Source: an uncultured Nitrosomonadales bacterium (lineage in GTDB: Bacteria; Pseudomonadota; Gammaproteobacteria; Burkholderiales; Gallionellaceae). From it: DNA of 40,164 nucleotides. Positions within the stretch are counted from its first letter, which is position 1; each line of letters starts with the position of its first letter. Below are positions 1-9,009 of this stretch, piece by piece. The translations under genes and the position numbers were made by a program. The stretch spans positions 1 through 40,164 of the forward strand of contig CAIWRI010000088.1 in NCBI GenBank assembly GCA_903915035.1, read 5' to 3'. The notes under the pieces were generated by a model that searched no databases, was not told where the DNA came from, and saw only the letters and a program-made list of their open reading frames with translations.

Positions 1-4
1 AATG

Positions 5-1285
5 TTACAGTGCCAGTCTGCGTATGTCAGTTAGAACCATCGCGAGGAAGCGGGTGAAACGTGCCGCCGCTGCGCCGTCGATCACGCGATGGTCGTAGGA
101 GACCGACAACGGCAGTATCAGGCGCGGTACAAATCCGCCATCCTGATAGACCGGCTGCATGCTTGACTTGGATACCCCCAAAATCGCCACTTCAGGTGCA
201 TTGATAATCGGCGTGAAATACGTGCCACCGATCCCGCCCAGGCTGGATATAGTGAAACAACCGCCCTGCATGTCCGCTGCGGTGATTTTTTTGTCGCGTG
301 CCTTGGTGCTGATCTCGGCGAGTTCAGTTGCGAGTTGCACCAGTCCCTTCTTGTCGACATCGCGCAACACTGGAACCATCAGACCATCCGGGGTGTCCAC
401 CGCCACACCGATGTGGAAATATTGCTTCAGGATCAGATTGTCGCCAGCTAATGAGGCGTTGAATTTCGGAAATTTCTTCAAAGAAGCAACTACCGCCTTA
501 AGCAGGAAAACCAGCGGGGTGATCTTGATATTCTGCTTGGCGTATTCAACGCCCAGCTGCTTGCGGAAGGCCTCCATATCGGTGATATCGGCCTCATCGA
601 ATTGTGTTACATGCGGTATGGTTACCCAGTTACGGTGCAGATTTGCCCCCGAGATTTTCTGGATACGCGATAGCGCTTGTGTTTCAATCGCGCCAAACTT
701 GGCAAAATCGAACACGGGCATGTCCAGCACCTGCAGGCCATTGCCGGACACCGCCGCACCGCGCGGTTGTGCCAGAGCGGCTTTGACGTACAGCTGCACA
801 TCTTCTCGGGTGACGCGACCTTTTGTCCCGCTGGCCGCAACCTTGCCAATATCCACACCCAGTTCGCGCGCGAAACGGCGGATACCCGGACTGGCATGCG
901 CAGCTGTCGTTGCTGCGGGCTCGCTTACCTGAACGGTTTGAACTGCTTGCACAGTTTGAACGGGCGCAGGTGCTAGAATCGCTGCCGGTACTTGAGCCGC
1001 TGCCGGCACGCTAACGGCGCTCTCTTTTGCAACAGGAAGCGCGCTGCTGCTCTCCAGCAACAGGATTAAAGATCCTTGCGAAATTTTATCGCCCACTTTG
1101 ACATGCATCTCCTTGACCACGCCCGAATGGGGGGACGGAACATCCATGGCAGCCTTGTCGGTTTCCAGCGTCAACAAGGTGTCTTCCGCGTTGATGGTGT
1201 CGCCCGCTTTCACCATCACTTCGATGACGGTGACATCCTTGTAGTCACCGATATCCGGCACTAATACCTGTATTAATTCTGACAC
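5..1285 (-). CDS. aceF: Pyruvate dehydrogenase E2, dihydrolipoamide acetyltransferase
   Basis: This is the E2 core of the pyruvate dehydrogenase complex, which moves the acetyl group from lipoamide to CoA. The 426-residue protein shows one N-terminal lipoyl domain (residues about 4-78) with the lipoylated lysine in LETDKAAMDV. An Ala/Pro/Val-rich linker follows, including the short repeat VQTVQAVQTVQV. The E3/E1-binding domain starts around ASPGIRRFARELGV and runs to about residue 170. The catalytic domain ends with the active-site motif SYDHRVIDGAAAARF. Only one lipoyl domain is present, against three in E. coli. The start is GTG at 1285, supported by an AGGAGAG Shine-Dalgarno. It lies 37 bases downstream of aceE and is surely cotranscribed with it. 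The stop lies at the window edge, so a following lpdA would be outside the window. Confidence 0.96.
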   Translation of the reverse strand: MSELIQVLVPDIGDYKDVTVIEVMVKAGDTINAEDTLLTLETDKAAMDVPSPHSGVVKEMHVKVGDKISQGSLILLLESSSALPVAKESAVSVPAAAQVPAAILAPAPVQTVQAVQTVQVSEPAATTAAHASPGIRRFARELGVDIGKVAASGTKGRVTREDVQLYVKAALAQPRGAAVSGNGLQVLDMPVFDFAKFGAIETQALSRIQKISGANLHRNWVTIPHVTQFDEADITDMEAFRKQLGVEYAKQNIKITPLVFLLKAVVASLKKFPKFNASLAGDNLILKQYFHIGVAVDTPDGLMVPVLRDVDKKGLVQLATELAEISTKARDKKITAADMQGGCFTISSLGGIGGTYFTPIINAPEVAILGVSKSSMQPVYQDGGFVPRLILPLSVSYDHRVIDGAAAARFTRFLAMVLTDIRRLAL

Positions 1286-1322
1286 AGCAGCTCTCCTAAC
1301 CTTAAACCGAAAATAAATAAAC

Positions 1323-3989
1323 TTAAACCGTGACTGGATTAGGTTTCTCCGGATTGATGTTGTAAAGGACGATAGCGCGAGTGACTTCTGATGCCGCTAT
1401 CGTGCCATCCTCTGCCAAGGCCTTCAGTGCGGCGACGGCGATGTAGAAGCGATCCACTTCAAAGAATTTCCGCAAGTTATTACGTGTGTCCGAGCGACCG
1501 AAACCATCGGTGCCCAACACTTTATAGTGGAGAGGCAAGAAGGCGCGAATCTGATCGGCAAATGAACGCATGTAATCGGTTGCCGCGATCACGGGCCCTG
1601 CGCGACCGGTCATACACTGTTCGATATGGCTGGCACGCGGTGCATTTTCAGGATGCAACATATTCCAGCGTTCGCAATCTATGCCGTTGCGACGCAACTC
1701 GGTGAAACTGGTTACGCTCCAGACGTCAGAGTTGACACCGAAATCCTTTGCCAGCAATTCGGCCGCAGCCATCACTTCGCGCAATATCGTGCCGCTACCC
1801 AGCAGTTGAACGAAGGGCTTTGTCTCTTGTCCCTTGTCCCTTGTCCCTTCACTCAATAAATACATGCCCTTGATGATGCCCGCTTCCACGCCTTCCGGCA
1901 TGGTGGGATGCGTGTAGTTCTCGTTCATCAGGGTGAGGTAGTAGAATATGTCTTCCTGTTCGACATACATGCGGCGCATACCGTCATGGACGATGACCGC
2001 CAGCTCGTAGGCAAAGGTCGGATCGTAGGATACGCAATTCGGTATCATCGCCGACATCAAATGGCTGTGACCGTCTTCGTGTTGCAAGCCCTCGCCGTTG
2101 AGCGTGGTGCGGCCCGCCGTGCCGCCCAGCATGAAGCCGCGTGCACGCATGTCGCCCGCCGCCCAGGCCAGATCGCCGATACGCTGGAAGCCGAACATCG
2201 AATAGTAGATGTAAAAAGGGATCATCGCCTTGCCGTGATTGGCATAAGCCGTGGCCGCCGCGATCCAGGACGACATCGCGCCTGCCTCGTTGATGCCTTC
2301 TTGCAGAATCTGTCCTGTCTTGTCTTCCTTGTAGAACATCAACTGGTCTGCGTCTTGCGGCGTGTACAGCTGCCCCACTTGCGAGAAAATACCCAGTTGG
2401 CGGAACATCCCTTCCATGCCGAAAGTGCGCGATTCATCCGGCACGATAGGGACGATCTGGCGACCGATGTTCTTGTCCTTGACCAGAATGCCCAGCAGCC
2501 GCACAAAGGCCATTGTGGTGGAAATTTCGCGCCCGTCGGTACTCTTCAATAAAGGCTCGAACGCAGTCAGCGCCGGGATTTTAAGTATTTCGCTGCTCGG
2601 GCTACGGGCAGGAATTGCGCCCATTTCTGCGCTGCGCTCCTGCAAATACTTCATCTCCAGACTGTCAGCCGGCGGGCGGTAGAAATTCAAGCTGGCCACT
2701 TCCGCATCATTCAACGGGATGTTGAAACGGTCGCGGAATTTGAGCAGTACTTCGCCTGCCATCTTCTTTTGCCCGTGAGTGATGTTCTGCGCTTCGCCCG
2801 CTTCACCCATCCCGTACCCCTTGACGGTTTTTGCCAGGATAACCGTCGGTTGACCGGTATGTTTGGCGGCCGCAGCATAAGCTGCATAGACCTTGTGTGA
2901 ATCGTGACCGCCGCGATTCAATCGCCAGATTTCATCATCCGACATGTCGGCGACCATTTCCAGCAACTCAGGGTACTTGCCAAAAAAATGTTCGCGCACA
3001 TAGGCGCCATTTTTAGATTTATAGGTCTGATATTCGCCGTCCACCACTTCCTGCATGCGCTGTTGCAACAGGCCGTTTTTGTCCTTGGCAAACAGGCGAT
3101 CCCACTGGCTTCCCCAGACGATTTTAATGACGTTCCAGCCGGCGCCGCGGAAGACCCCTTCTAGTTCCTGAATGATCTTGCCATTGCCGCGCACCGGTCC
3201 ATCCAGGCGCTGCAAATTGCAATTCACCACGAAAATCAAATTGTCGAGCTTTTCGCGTCCGGCCATCGACACCGCACCCAGGGATTCCGGCTCATCCGTT
3301 TCACCGTCACCCAGATAAGCCCAAACCTTGCGGCCATCGGTTTGTACCAGACCGCGATGTTGCAAGTAGCGCATGAAGCGCGCCTGATAAATCGCCATCA
3401 ACGGCCCCAGCCCCATTGACACGGTCGGGAACTGCCAGAAGTTGGGCATCAGCCAGGGGTGCGGATAGGAGGACAGGCCGCCGCCGGTAGACTCCTGACG
3501 GAATTTATACATCTGTGCTTCGGTAATGCGTCCTTCCAGATAGGCGCGCGCGTAAACGCCGGGGGACGAGTGACCCTGGAAATACACCAGATCGCCGCCA
3601 TGTGTCTCGGTCTTGCCGTGGAAAAAATGATTGGAGGCGACGTCATACAGTGTTGCGGCTGAAGCGAAACTGGCGATGTGTCCGCCCAGATCGGATGAGT
3701 CGCGGTTGGCATTCAGCACCAGTGCCATCGCGTTCCAGCGCGTCAGCGCACGGATGCGGTGTTCGAGTTCCCGGTTGCCGGATGAGCGTTCTTCATCGCC
3801 CAGGGCAATAGTATTGCAATACGGCGTGGTCGCGCTGAACGGCACGCCGGCACCGGCACTGCGCGCCTTGTCGATCAACTGGCCTAACAAAAAATTGGCA
3901 CGTTCCGCACCTTCATTTTTCAGTACGGACTCAAGTGCATCCAGCCACTCACGGGTTTCTTGCGGATCATTATCAGCCAGGTTCGCCAT
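1323..3989 (-). CDS. aceE: Pyruvate dehydrogenase E1, homodimeric type
   Basis: AceE decarboxylates pyruvate with thiamine diphosphate and passes the acetyl group to lipoyl-AceF. The 888-residue protein is almost exactly the length of E. coli AceE. It carries the ThDP/Mg motif GDGETDEPES followed by NCNLQRLDGPV, and the family-specific stretches GHSSPGVYARAYLEGR and HEDGHSHL. I chose ATG at 3989 (protein begins MANLADNDPQ) because GAGAAAG lies just upstream. An upstream in-frame TTG at 4004 has no ribosome binding site. It is the first gene of the aceE-aceF operon and diverges from a LysR-type gene. Around residues 713-724 a heptanucleotide tandem repeat adds about seven residues (reading EGTRDKGQETK) just before the conserved VQLLGSGTILR, compared with my memory of the E. 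coli protein. Confidence 0.96.
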   Translation of the reverse strand: MANLADNDPQETREWLDALESVLKNEGAERANFLLGQLIDKARSAGAGVPFSATTPYCNTIALGDEERSSGNRELEHRIRALTRWNAMALVLNANRDSSDLGGHIASFASAATLYDVASNHFFHGKTETHGGDLVYFQGHSSPGVYARAYLEGRITEAQMYKFRQESTGGGLSSYPHPWLMPNFWQFPTVSMGLGPLMAIYQARFMRYLQHRGLVQTDGRKVWAYLGDGETDEPESLGAVSMAGREKLDNLIFVVNCNLQRLDGPVRGNGKIIQELEGVFRGAGWNVIKIVWGSQWDRLFAKDKNGLLQQRMQEVVDGEYQTYKSKNGAYVREHFFGKYPELLEMVADMSDDEIWRLNRGGHDSHKVYAAYAAAAKHTGQPTVILAKTVKGYGMGEAGEAQNITHGQKKMAGEVLLKFRDRFNIPLNDAEVASLNFYRPPADSLEMKYLQERSAEMGAIPARSPSSEILKIPALTAFEPLLKSTDGREISTTMAFVRLLGILVKDKNIGRQIVPIVPDESRTFGMEGMFRQLGIFSQVGQLYTPQDADQLMFYKEDKTGQILQEGINEAGAMSSWIAAATAYANHGKAMIPFYIYYSMFGFQRIGDLAWAAGDMRARGFMLGGTAGRTTLNGEGLQHEDGHSHLMSAMIPNCVSYDPTFAYELAVIVHDGMRRMYVEQEDIFYYLTLMNENYTHPTMPEGVEAGIIKGMYLLSEGTRDKGQETKPFVQLLGSGTILREVMAAAELLAKDFGVNSDVWSVTSFTELRRNGIDCERWNMLHPENAPRASHIEQCMTGRAGPVIAATDYMRSFADQIRAFLPLHYKVLGTDGFGRSDTRNNLRKFFEVDRFYIAVAALKALAEDGTIAASEVTRAIVLYNINPEKPNPVTV
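1819..1849. repeat. Heptanucleotide tandem repeat inside aceE
   Basis: The plus strand reads CTTGTCC three times in perfect tandem (1826-1846), with one degenerate unit before (1819-1825) and a partial unit after. On the coding strand the unit is GGGACAA. Three units make 21 bases, so the array keeps the aceE frame. A gain or loss of one or two units would shift it. Confidence 0.9.
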
Positions 3990-4227
3990 TTTCCACTTTC
4001 TCAATAAAGTTTATTAAATTTGCCTGTATCGACGGGTGTTCAGGCACTGAATTTATGCGGGAGCGTCGAAATTCCCCTTTTGGCGGGCACATGCTGAGTT
4101 CCGCCATGATTACTGTTTTGAGCTACGCTGTTTTAAAGCTATTAGCGAAACTTCGGTGAAAGTTCATCAGCCGCTGCCTGTTACATGCTGTCAACGGTTG
4201 TCATGCTACCAGTAAAAATATATGATG

Positions 4228-4242
4228 CATACGAATTATACG
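4228..4242. promoter_or_regulatory. Possible operator: ATACGA direct repeat in the aceE-lysR gap
   Basis: The 283-base divergent region between aceE and the LysR gene holds the hexamer ATACGA twice, three bases apart (ATACGAATTATACGA), within an AT-rich stretch about 30 bases before the LysR start. This is a candidate regulator or promoter site only. I see no convincing consensus promoter pair in the gap. Confidence 0.25.
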
Positions 4243-4272
4243 ACTGCTAACAAGTCAGAAATGGAATAGATA

Positions 4273-5157
4273 ATGAATCTGCGAACACTGCGCGCTTTTG
4301 TTGAAGTGGTGCGGCAAGGCGGGTTTTCCCAGGCGGCTCAAGTGGTTTTTACCACTCAATCCTCGGTCAGCAAGTCTGTGAAAGGGCTTGAGGACGAACT
4401 GGGCACGCCTCTGCTGGACCGTATAGGGCATCGCAGTCAGCTGACAGCAGCGGGAGAGGTCGTTTATCGACGGGCTCAGGCTATGTTGGCGGAGCGCGAC
4501 AGCCTTATTGCCGAGCTGGACGAGTTACGTGAGTTAAAGCGCGGTATGTTGCGTATCGGACTGCCACCCATAGGCAGTCATATCCTGTTCGCGCCGTTAT
4601 TCGCAAGCTATCGAAATCGTTATCCGGGAATAGATATTCGCTTGGTGGAGCATGGTAGCCGGCAGCTAAAAGAAACCCTGCGCGCCGGTGAGGTTGATTT
4701 GGCTGCGCTGTTAGCACCGATTGATCCTGATTTTGAATTTCAGGACGTGCGCGTCGAGCCGCTGATGGTTCTGATGGCCTGGGATCACCCGCTTGCCGGA
4801 AAAAAGACAATTGACCTGCCCAGTCTGGCGAACCTTCCGTTCATCCTTTTTGAGGAGGGATTTGCACTTAATTCCATCATACTTGATGCCTGTGAGCGTC
4901 GCGGCTTTAAGCCGACCATTGTGGCACGCAGCGGACAAATTGATTTCACTGTCGGGCTTGTCGCCGCCGGGCTGGGCGTCGCGTTCCTGCCGCGCATGAT
5001 AGCCCGGCAATATCAACATGCGGCGCTAAGCCATGTGCTGCTCGACGAACCTAAAACCGACTGGCACATGGTGTTAGCGTGGCGCAGGAGCGCATACCTT
5101 CCTTTGGCTGCAAGAACATGGCTTAAGCTTGCGAGCGAAGCGCATGCCAATTTATAA
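4273..5157 (+). CDS. LysR-type transcriptional regulator
   Basis: This is a 294-residue LysR-family DNA-binding regulator. The winged helix-turn-helix covers residues 1-60, with the recognition region FSQAAQVVFTTQSSVSKSVK and the usual LEDELGTPLLDR. A periplasmic-binding-protein-like effector domain runs from about residue 90 to 290. The effector cannot be read from the sequence. The gene is divergent from aceE with 283 bases between the two starts, which is the classic position for a LysR regulator controlling its neighbour. Control of aceE-aceF is therefore possible, but this is inference; pyruvate dehydrogenase regulators in other bacteria are often GntR-type (PdhR). The ATG at 4273 is the natural start, since the HTH begins at once. 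Confidence 0.93.
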   Translation: MNLRTLRAFVEVVRQGGFSQAAQVVFTTQSSVSKSVKGLEDELGTPLLDRIGHRSQLTAAGEVVYRRAQAMLAERDSLIAELDELRELKRGMLRIGLPPIGSHILFAPLFASYRNRYPGIDIRLVEHGSRQLKETLRAGEVDLAALLAPIDPDFEFQDVRVEPLMVLMAWDHPLAGKKTIDLPSLANLPFILFEEGFALNSIILDACERRGFKPTIVARSGQIDFTVGLVAAGLGVAFLPRMIARQYQHAALSHVLLDEPKTDWHMVLAWRRSAYLPLAARTWLKLASEAHANL

Positions 5158-5265
5158 TTTCCAGAGAAAAAATTGATAAACTGTTGTTCCGCAGTAAGGT
5201 CAGTAGAGCCAAAAAATCATCCCCAACGCACTCGTGAAACAAGTCAGACAGGCTGCCAGTCTGGA

Positions 5266-5961
5266 TTATGGAATATCTGATGAATTCATGCGCGCCATGA
5301 TGATGCCGGTTTTCCGTTGCAGGCCGCCAGCGGTACGATGGGTATCGTAGTAGCGTGGATTGGGTACCATTGCGGCCAGTTTGGCGGCCTGAGCGGCCGA
5401 GAGTTGTGATGCGCCAATATGATAATAGTGGCGTGATGCTGCTTCAGCACCGAATACCCCGTTGCCCCATTCGATCACGTTGAGATAAATCTCAAAGATG
5501 CGCTGTTTGTCCATGACAGCTTCCAGCATGACGGTGATTGCAGCCTCTTCAATCTTGCGTAAGGGAGAGCGGCTGCCTGACAGGAACAGATTCTTGGCCA
5601 GCTGCTGACTGATGGTGGAACCACCCGCTACGATACGGCCTTTTTTCATGTCCTTTTGATAGGCTTTTTGCATGCCGTCCCAGTCGAAACCTTCATGATC
5701 GACGAATTTGGCATCTTCAGAGGCGATCAAGGCGCGTTTGAGATTGTTTGAGATTTTAGCGTAGGGCACCCAGCGATATTGCAACCGGGCATCCGGGTCG
5801 GCATCCTGCATGACGGACAGCCGGTTGTCCATGAACGAACTGGTTGACGGATTGAACTCGATCCACCACAGCACATGGGCAAAGATCCACAGTTGATAAA
5901 TCAACAGCAGAAGGAACAACAGCCCGATGCCGCGCCACATCACTCTCCAGAATGGTTTCAT
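5266..5961 (-). CDS. mtgA: Monofunctional peptidoglycan glycosyltransferase
   Basis: MtgA polymerises lipid II into glycan strands at the outer face of the inner membrane. The 231-residue protein has one N-terminal membrane anchor (residues about 8-33). A GT51 domain follows with the catalytic glutamate in ALIASEDAKFVDHEGFDWDG (Glu82). It also has the family motifs GGSTISQQLAKNLFLS and EIYLNVIEWGNGVFGAEAAS. Length and motifs are complete, and there is no transpeptidase domain. Its ATG overlaps the aroE stop by four bases (ATGA), so the two are translationally coupled. The same aroE-mtgA pairing is common in betaproteobacteria. The gene ends convergent with the LysR gene. Confidence 0.96.
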   Translation of the reverse strand: MKPFWRVMWRGIGLLFLLLLIYQLWIFAHVLWWIEFNPSTSSFMDNRLSVMQDADPDARLQYRWVPYAKISNNLKRALIASEDAKFVDHEGFDWDGMQKAYQKDMKKGRIVAGGSTISQQLAKNLFLSGSRSPLRKIEEAAITVMLEAVMDKQRIFEIYLNVIEWGNGVFGAEAASRHYYHIGASQLSAAQAAKLAAMVPNPRYYDTHRTAGGLQRKTGIIMARMNSSDIP

Positions 5962-6758
5962 GTGCGCAGTTGAGCGATGACCGGTGCGGTTTCAGGTCTT
6001 ATACCGAGCCAGATGTAAAATGCTTCTGCAGCCTGTTCGACCAGCATGCCCAGTCCGTCAGCCAGTTGTGCGCCCTGACTGCGTGCAAATGCCAGAAAAG
6101 GCGTTTCGCGTCCGTACATCATATCGTAGGCCAGCGCACCGGGCGCAAAAATACCGGGTGGCAGCGGCACTTCACTGTCCGTCAGTCCGGCAGAAGTTGC
6201 GTTGATCACCACATCAAATGTCAATTCCGCCAATTCCTGATAACTGCCAGCGCGAATTTCAGCCTGTGGAAAGTGACTTGCCAGTTCGATTGCCCGGCTG
6301 GCAGTGCGATTGGCGATGGTAAGGGCAGCGCCTGCTGTGAGCAGCGGCAACACCACACCGTAAGCTGCGCCACCGGCACCCATCAGTAAGACACGTTTGT
6401 CTTTCAGATTCACCGCAAGATTCTGTTCGATGTCCCTGACCAGTCCTGCGCCATCGGTGTTGTCGCCGGCAGTGGCCTCCGCATTGAAACTTAAGGTATT
6501 GACCGCCTGAGCGGATGTGGCCCGGTCGCTTAACCTAGTTGCGCATTGATATGCCTCAAATTTGAATGGCACGGTGATGTTGCAGCCCTTGTAACCCTCG
6601 CGGCGCAGGCGGGCTATGGTTGCCGCAAAGCCATCCAGTGGCGCTGCTATTGCTTCATAGCTGATGTCTTGTCCTGTCTGCTGTGCAAACAGTCTGTGTA
6701 TCAGTGGAGATTTACTGTGCGAGACAGGGTTGCCGATAACGGCGTAGCGATCAGTCAT
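5958..6758 (-). CDS. aroE: Shikimate dehydrogenase (NADP)
   Basis: AroE reduces 3-dehydroshikimate to shikimate in aromatic amino acid and folate precursor synthesis. The 266-residue cytosolic protein has the substrate motif NPVSHSKSPLIH near the N-terminus. The catalytic lysine is in NITVPFKFEAY (Lys66), and the acidic partner is in NTDGAGLVRDI. The NADP-binding loop is GAGGAAYGV, followed by NRTASRA, which is the typical NADP-preferring AroE signature rather than YdiB. It is the first gene of an aroE-mtgA unit. The 416-base region upstream separates it from the divergent Pal-like gene. Confidence 0.96.
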   Translation of the reverse strand: MTDRYAVIGNPVSHSKSPLIHRLFAQQTGQDISYEAIAAPLDGFAATIARLRREGYKGCNITVPFKFEAYQCATRLSDRATSAQAVNTLSFNAEATAGDNTDGAGLVRDIEQNLAVNLKDKRVLLMGAGGAAYGVVLPLLTAGAALTIANRTASRAIELASHFPQAEIRAGSYQELAELTFDVVINATSAGLTDSEVPLPPGIFAPGALAYDMMYGRETPFLAFARSQGAQLADGLGMLVEQAAEAFYIWLGIRPETAPVIAQLRT

Positions 6759-7174
6759 ACATGGGTGGCCGGCAAATAAAGTGCAATTTTACTTGTTATT
6801 CATGCTTTCGCGTGTTCAATTTAATACTGCGGCGTGAAGTTTGCAGCTGGTCATATTAATTTGGCTTCTTCAGCTCAATTCGGGCAAGGACACTGTGCTT
6901 TGCCTGTCATCAGGCCGCAAAGAGGATATTACGACTTGGCATTAACATACAAAAAATCCCGCGCGAAAGAAGGTCTGTTATTATGACGGAGCAGTTTCCT
7001 GAACGATGGGGTAATTTCACTGATGCTCGCCTGTAGTGGCACCCTGTTTAGCGGGTAAACTTTTCTGCCGTGCTTTTGCATCACCAATACCCCTCAAATT
7101 TGTTTGTCCAGGGAACAGATGACTGCGCCTGATAGTCATGCAAACTTTGTATATAAATATTTTTTGGAGTTGTC
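6759..7174. other. Intergenic region with no recognisable gene
   Basis: This is a 416-base divergent gap between aroE and the Pal-like lipoprotein gene. It must hold promoters for both, but I could not pick a convincing -35/-10 pair. A 17-codon reading frame at 6983-7036 has no ribosome binding site and looks fortuitous. A weak 5-bp hairpin (GTTTA/TAAAC) lies near 7048. A GGAG Shine-Dalgarno lies a few bases before the lipoprotein ATG. No known RNA family was recognised. Confidence 0.5.
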
Positions 7175-7714
7175 ATGAACAAGTTCTTAATTGCAATCTG
7201 CCTGGTACTTTCAGCCTGTGCATCGCCTACTCTGGCGCCGGTACAGCAGGGTAATGCGGATAAGCTGCCACTATCTAATGCAGAGCAAAATTCAGATACA
7301 TCGAATGCGCTGACCGTGCAATCGATTGCGCTCACCCAGTCGGACATTGACGCACAGGCGCTGAACGGGAATGCGCCACCGGAGTTGCATAGCGTTTATT
7401 TCGATTTCGGCGCATTCCAAATCAGACCTGAAGCCAATAAAGTTATACAACAACAGGTTGACTTCATGAAGGCACATGCCGGTGCTAAGGTAATGCTCGA
7501 AGGCAATACCGATGAACGCGGCAGTAACGAATTCAATCTTGCGCTGGCGGATATGCGGGCGATTGCGGTTAAAAAACTGATGCGGGTATCGGGTATTGAC
7601 GAGTCGCGCATCAGGACAAGCAGTTTTGGTGAAGAAAAACCTCGCTTAACATGCCACGAAGAACGCTGCTGGAAAGAAAACCGCCGTGTCGACTTTTTCT
7701 ACAAGGCAAACTAG
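7175..7714 (+). CDS. Pal-like OmpA-domain lipoprotein
   Basis: This is an outer-membrane lipoprotein expected to bind peptidoglycan. The 179-residue precursor has a short lipoprotein signal with lipobox LSAC and acylated Cys15. A low-complexity linker reaches to about residue 68. A C-terminal OmpA-like domain follows, beginning VYFDFGAFQIRPEANK. The diaminopimelate-binding motif is clear (GNTDERGSNEFNLALADMRA), with the conserved ENRRVDF near the end. The tail holds two cysteines (CHEERCWKENRR), as in many betaproteobacterial Pal proteins. It is not next to tolQRAB or ybgF, so it is either a displaced Pal or a paralogue. The start has a GGAG ribosome binding site six bases upstream. Confidence 0.88.
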   Translation: MNKFLIAICLVLSACASPTLAPVQQGNADKLPLSNAEQNSDTSNALTVQSIALTQSDIDAQALNGNAPPELHSVYFDFGAFQIRPEANKVIQQQVDFMKAHAGAKVMLEGNTDERGSNEFNLALADMRAIAVKKLMRVSGIDESRIRTSSFGEEKPRLTCHEERCWKENRRVDFFYKAN

Positions 7715-7841
7715 ACTTTTTGCCTGCGGCAAATTTGATGTTTATTTCACTTGCGGTTACTGATGCGGGAACTTTCGCTCGCGTATCGACCTCATAGCCA
7801 CATTTTTTACCGACAATTTTAATCTTCCAATGGAGTTTTAT

Positions 7842-8996
7842 ATGCCGTACTTTTTGACACAGCGTGCACTTGGCGCGCTGCTTGCGTTGTCCGTGACCAG
7901 CGTTTATGCGTTGCCTTTGACCGTTTTGCCGGATGCGCCGGATGTGGATGCCCGTCATTATATGTTGTTGGATCCGGCTTCCGGGCAGGTTCTGGCAGCG
8001 CGTGCCGCTGATGTGCCGACGCCGCCTGCGAGCATTACCAAACTGATGACTACTTATCTGACTTTTCAAGCCCTGGCAAGAGGCAGCCTGAAACTTGATC
8101 AGCAAATACCGGTCAGCGTGGCAGCATGGAAAGCCGGCGGTTCAACCATGTTTCTCGAACCCAATCTGCCCGCTACAGTGGAGCAGATGATAGGCGGTAT
8201 GGTTGTGGTGTCCGGCAATGATGCCGCAGTGGCATTAGCTGAAGCGGTTGCCGGGAACAGCAACAGCTTTGTGCAGATGATGAATTCAACAGCACATCAG
8301 TTGGGCATGAAGGACAGTCATTTTGATAATGTCAACGGCTTGCCGACACCGACTCATCTGCTCAGCGCACGAGATATCGCTTTGCTGACTGAAAACATCA
8401 TGCGGCAATTTCCTCAATATTTGCATTATTTCGGCGAGCATAGTTTTACCTATAACAAGGTGACGCAAAATAACTGGAATCCGCTGATTTTCAGCGATCC
8501 GACTGTGACCGGCATGAAAACAGGTCATACCGATGAAGCCGGCTTTTGTCTGGATGCGACGGCCAAGCGTAACGGGCGTGCTCTGATTGCCGTGGTTTTA
8601 GGCTCTGCAACGCGCAAGACCAGTGCTGAAGCTGCTGAAGCGTTGCTCGATTATGGCTACCGTTTTTTTGAGACGCAGCGCGCCTATAAGGCGGGGCAGG
8701 TGATTATCAGGGTGAAAAATGACCAGGCCAGTCCTGCCAGCATCCCGTTGGGCGTGGCTCAGGACGTTTGGGTCACCGTGCCTGTCGGTCGTTACAGTTC
8801 GCTTAAAGTCAGTTTGAATATGCCCGCTGCTATGCCGCTGCCATTGAAAAACGGCCAGGCAGTGGGTCGACTGCTGTTGAGCAATGAGAGCGGGCCTGTT
8901 ATCGACGTTCCTCTGGTGGCGCTGCTGCCGGTCGAAAAATCAGGTTGGCTGGGCCATTTGTGGAATTTGCTTAAAGTCCGCACAGGCATGCTGTGA
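7842..8996 (+). CDS. D-alanyl-D-alanine carboxypeptidase, PBP5/6 family
   Basis: This serine DD-carboxypeptidase trims the terminal D-Ala of peptidoglycan stem peptides in the periplasm. All three active-site motifs are present: S64-ITK, S124-GN and K226-TG (in the sequence [10 protein letters not shown]). After the peptidase S11 domain there is the PBP5 C-terminal beta domain and a final amphipathic stretch ([13 protein letters not shown]) for membrane association. A signal peptide ends around SVYA. I chose ATG at 7842 ([10 protein letters not shown]), which has GGAG six bases upstream. The ATG four codons earlier at 7830 has no Shine-Dalgarno. The product is DacA/DacC-like; the exact paralogue cannot be assigned. 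Confidence 0.95.
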   Translation: MPYFLTQRALGALLALSVTSVYALPLTVLPDAPDVDARHYMLLDPASGQVLAARAADVPTPPASITKLMTTYLTFQALARGSLKLDQQIPVSVAAWKAGGSTMFLEPNLPATVEQMIGGMVVVSGNDAAVALAEAVAGNSNSFVQMMNSTAHQLGMKDSHFDNVNGLPTPTHLLSARDIALLTENIMRQFPQYLHYFGEHSFTYNKVTQNNWNPLIFSDPTVTGMKTGHTDEAGFCLDATAKRNGRALIAVVLGSATRKTSAEAAEALLDYGYRFFETQRAYKAGQVIIRVKNDQASPASIPLGVAQDVWVTVPVGRYSSLKVSLNMPAAMPLPLKNGQAVGRLLLSNESGPVIDVPLVALLPVEKSGWLGHLWNLLKVRTGML

Positions 8997-9009
8997 GTGT
9001 CAGCATCAA

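Noticed and set aside
159..932. Long plus-strand reading frame (257 codons) opposite aceF
   Set aside because: It is the antisense shadow of aceF codon use. It has no domain signature, and the minus-strand frame is a clear E2.
6983..7036. 17-codon small ORF in the aroE/Pal-like gap
   Set aside because: It has no Shine-Dalgarno, no hydrophobic or leader-peptide character, and nothing downstream suggesting attenuation.
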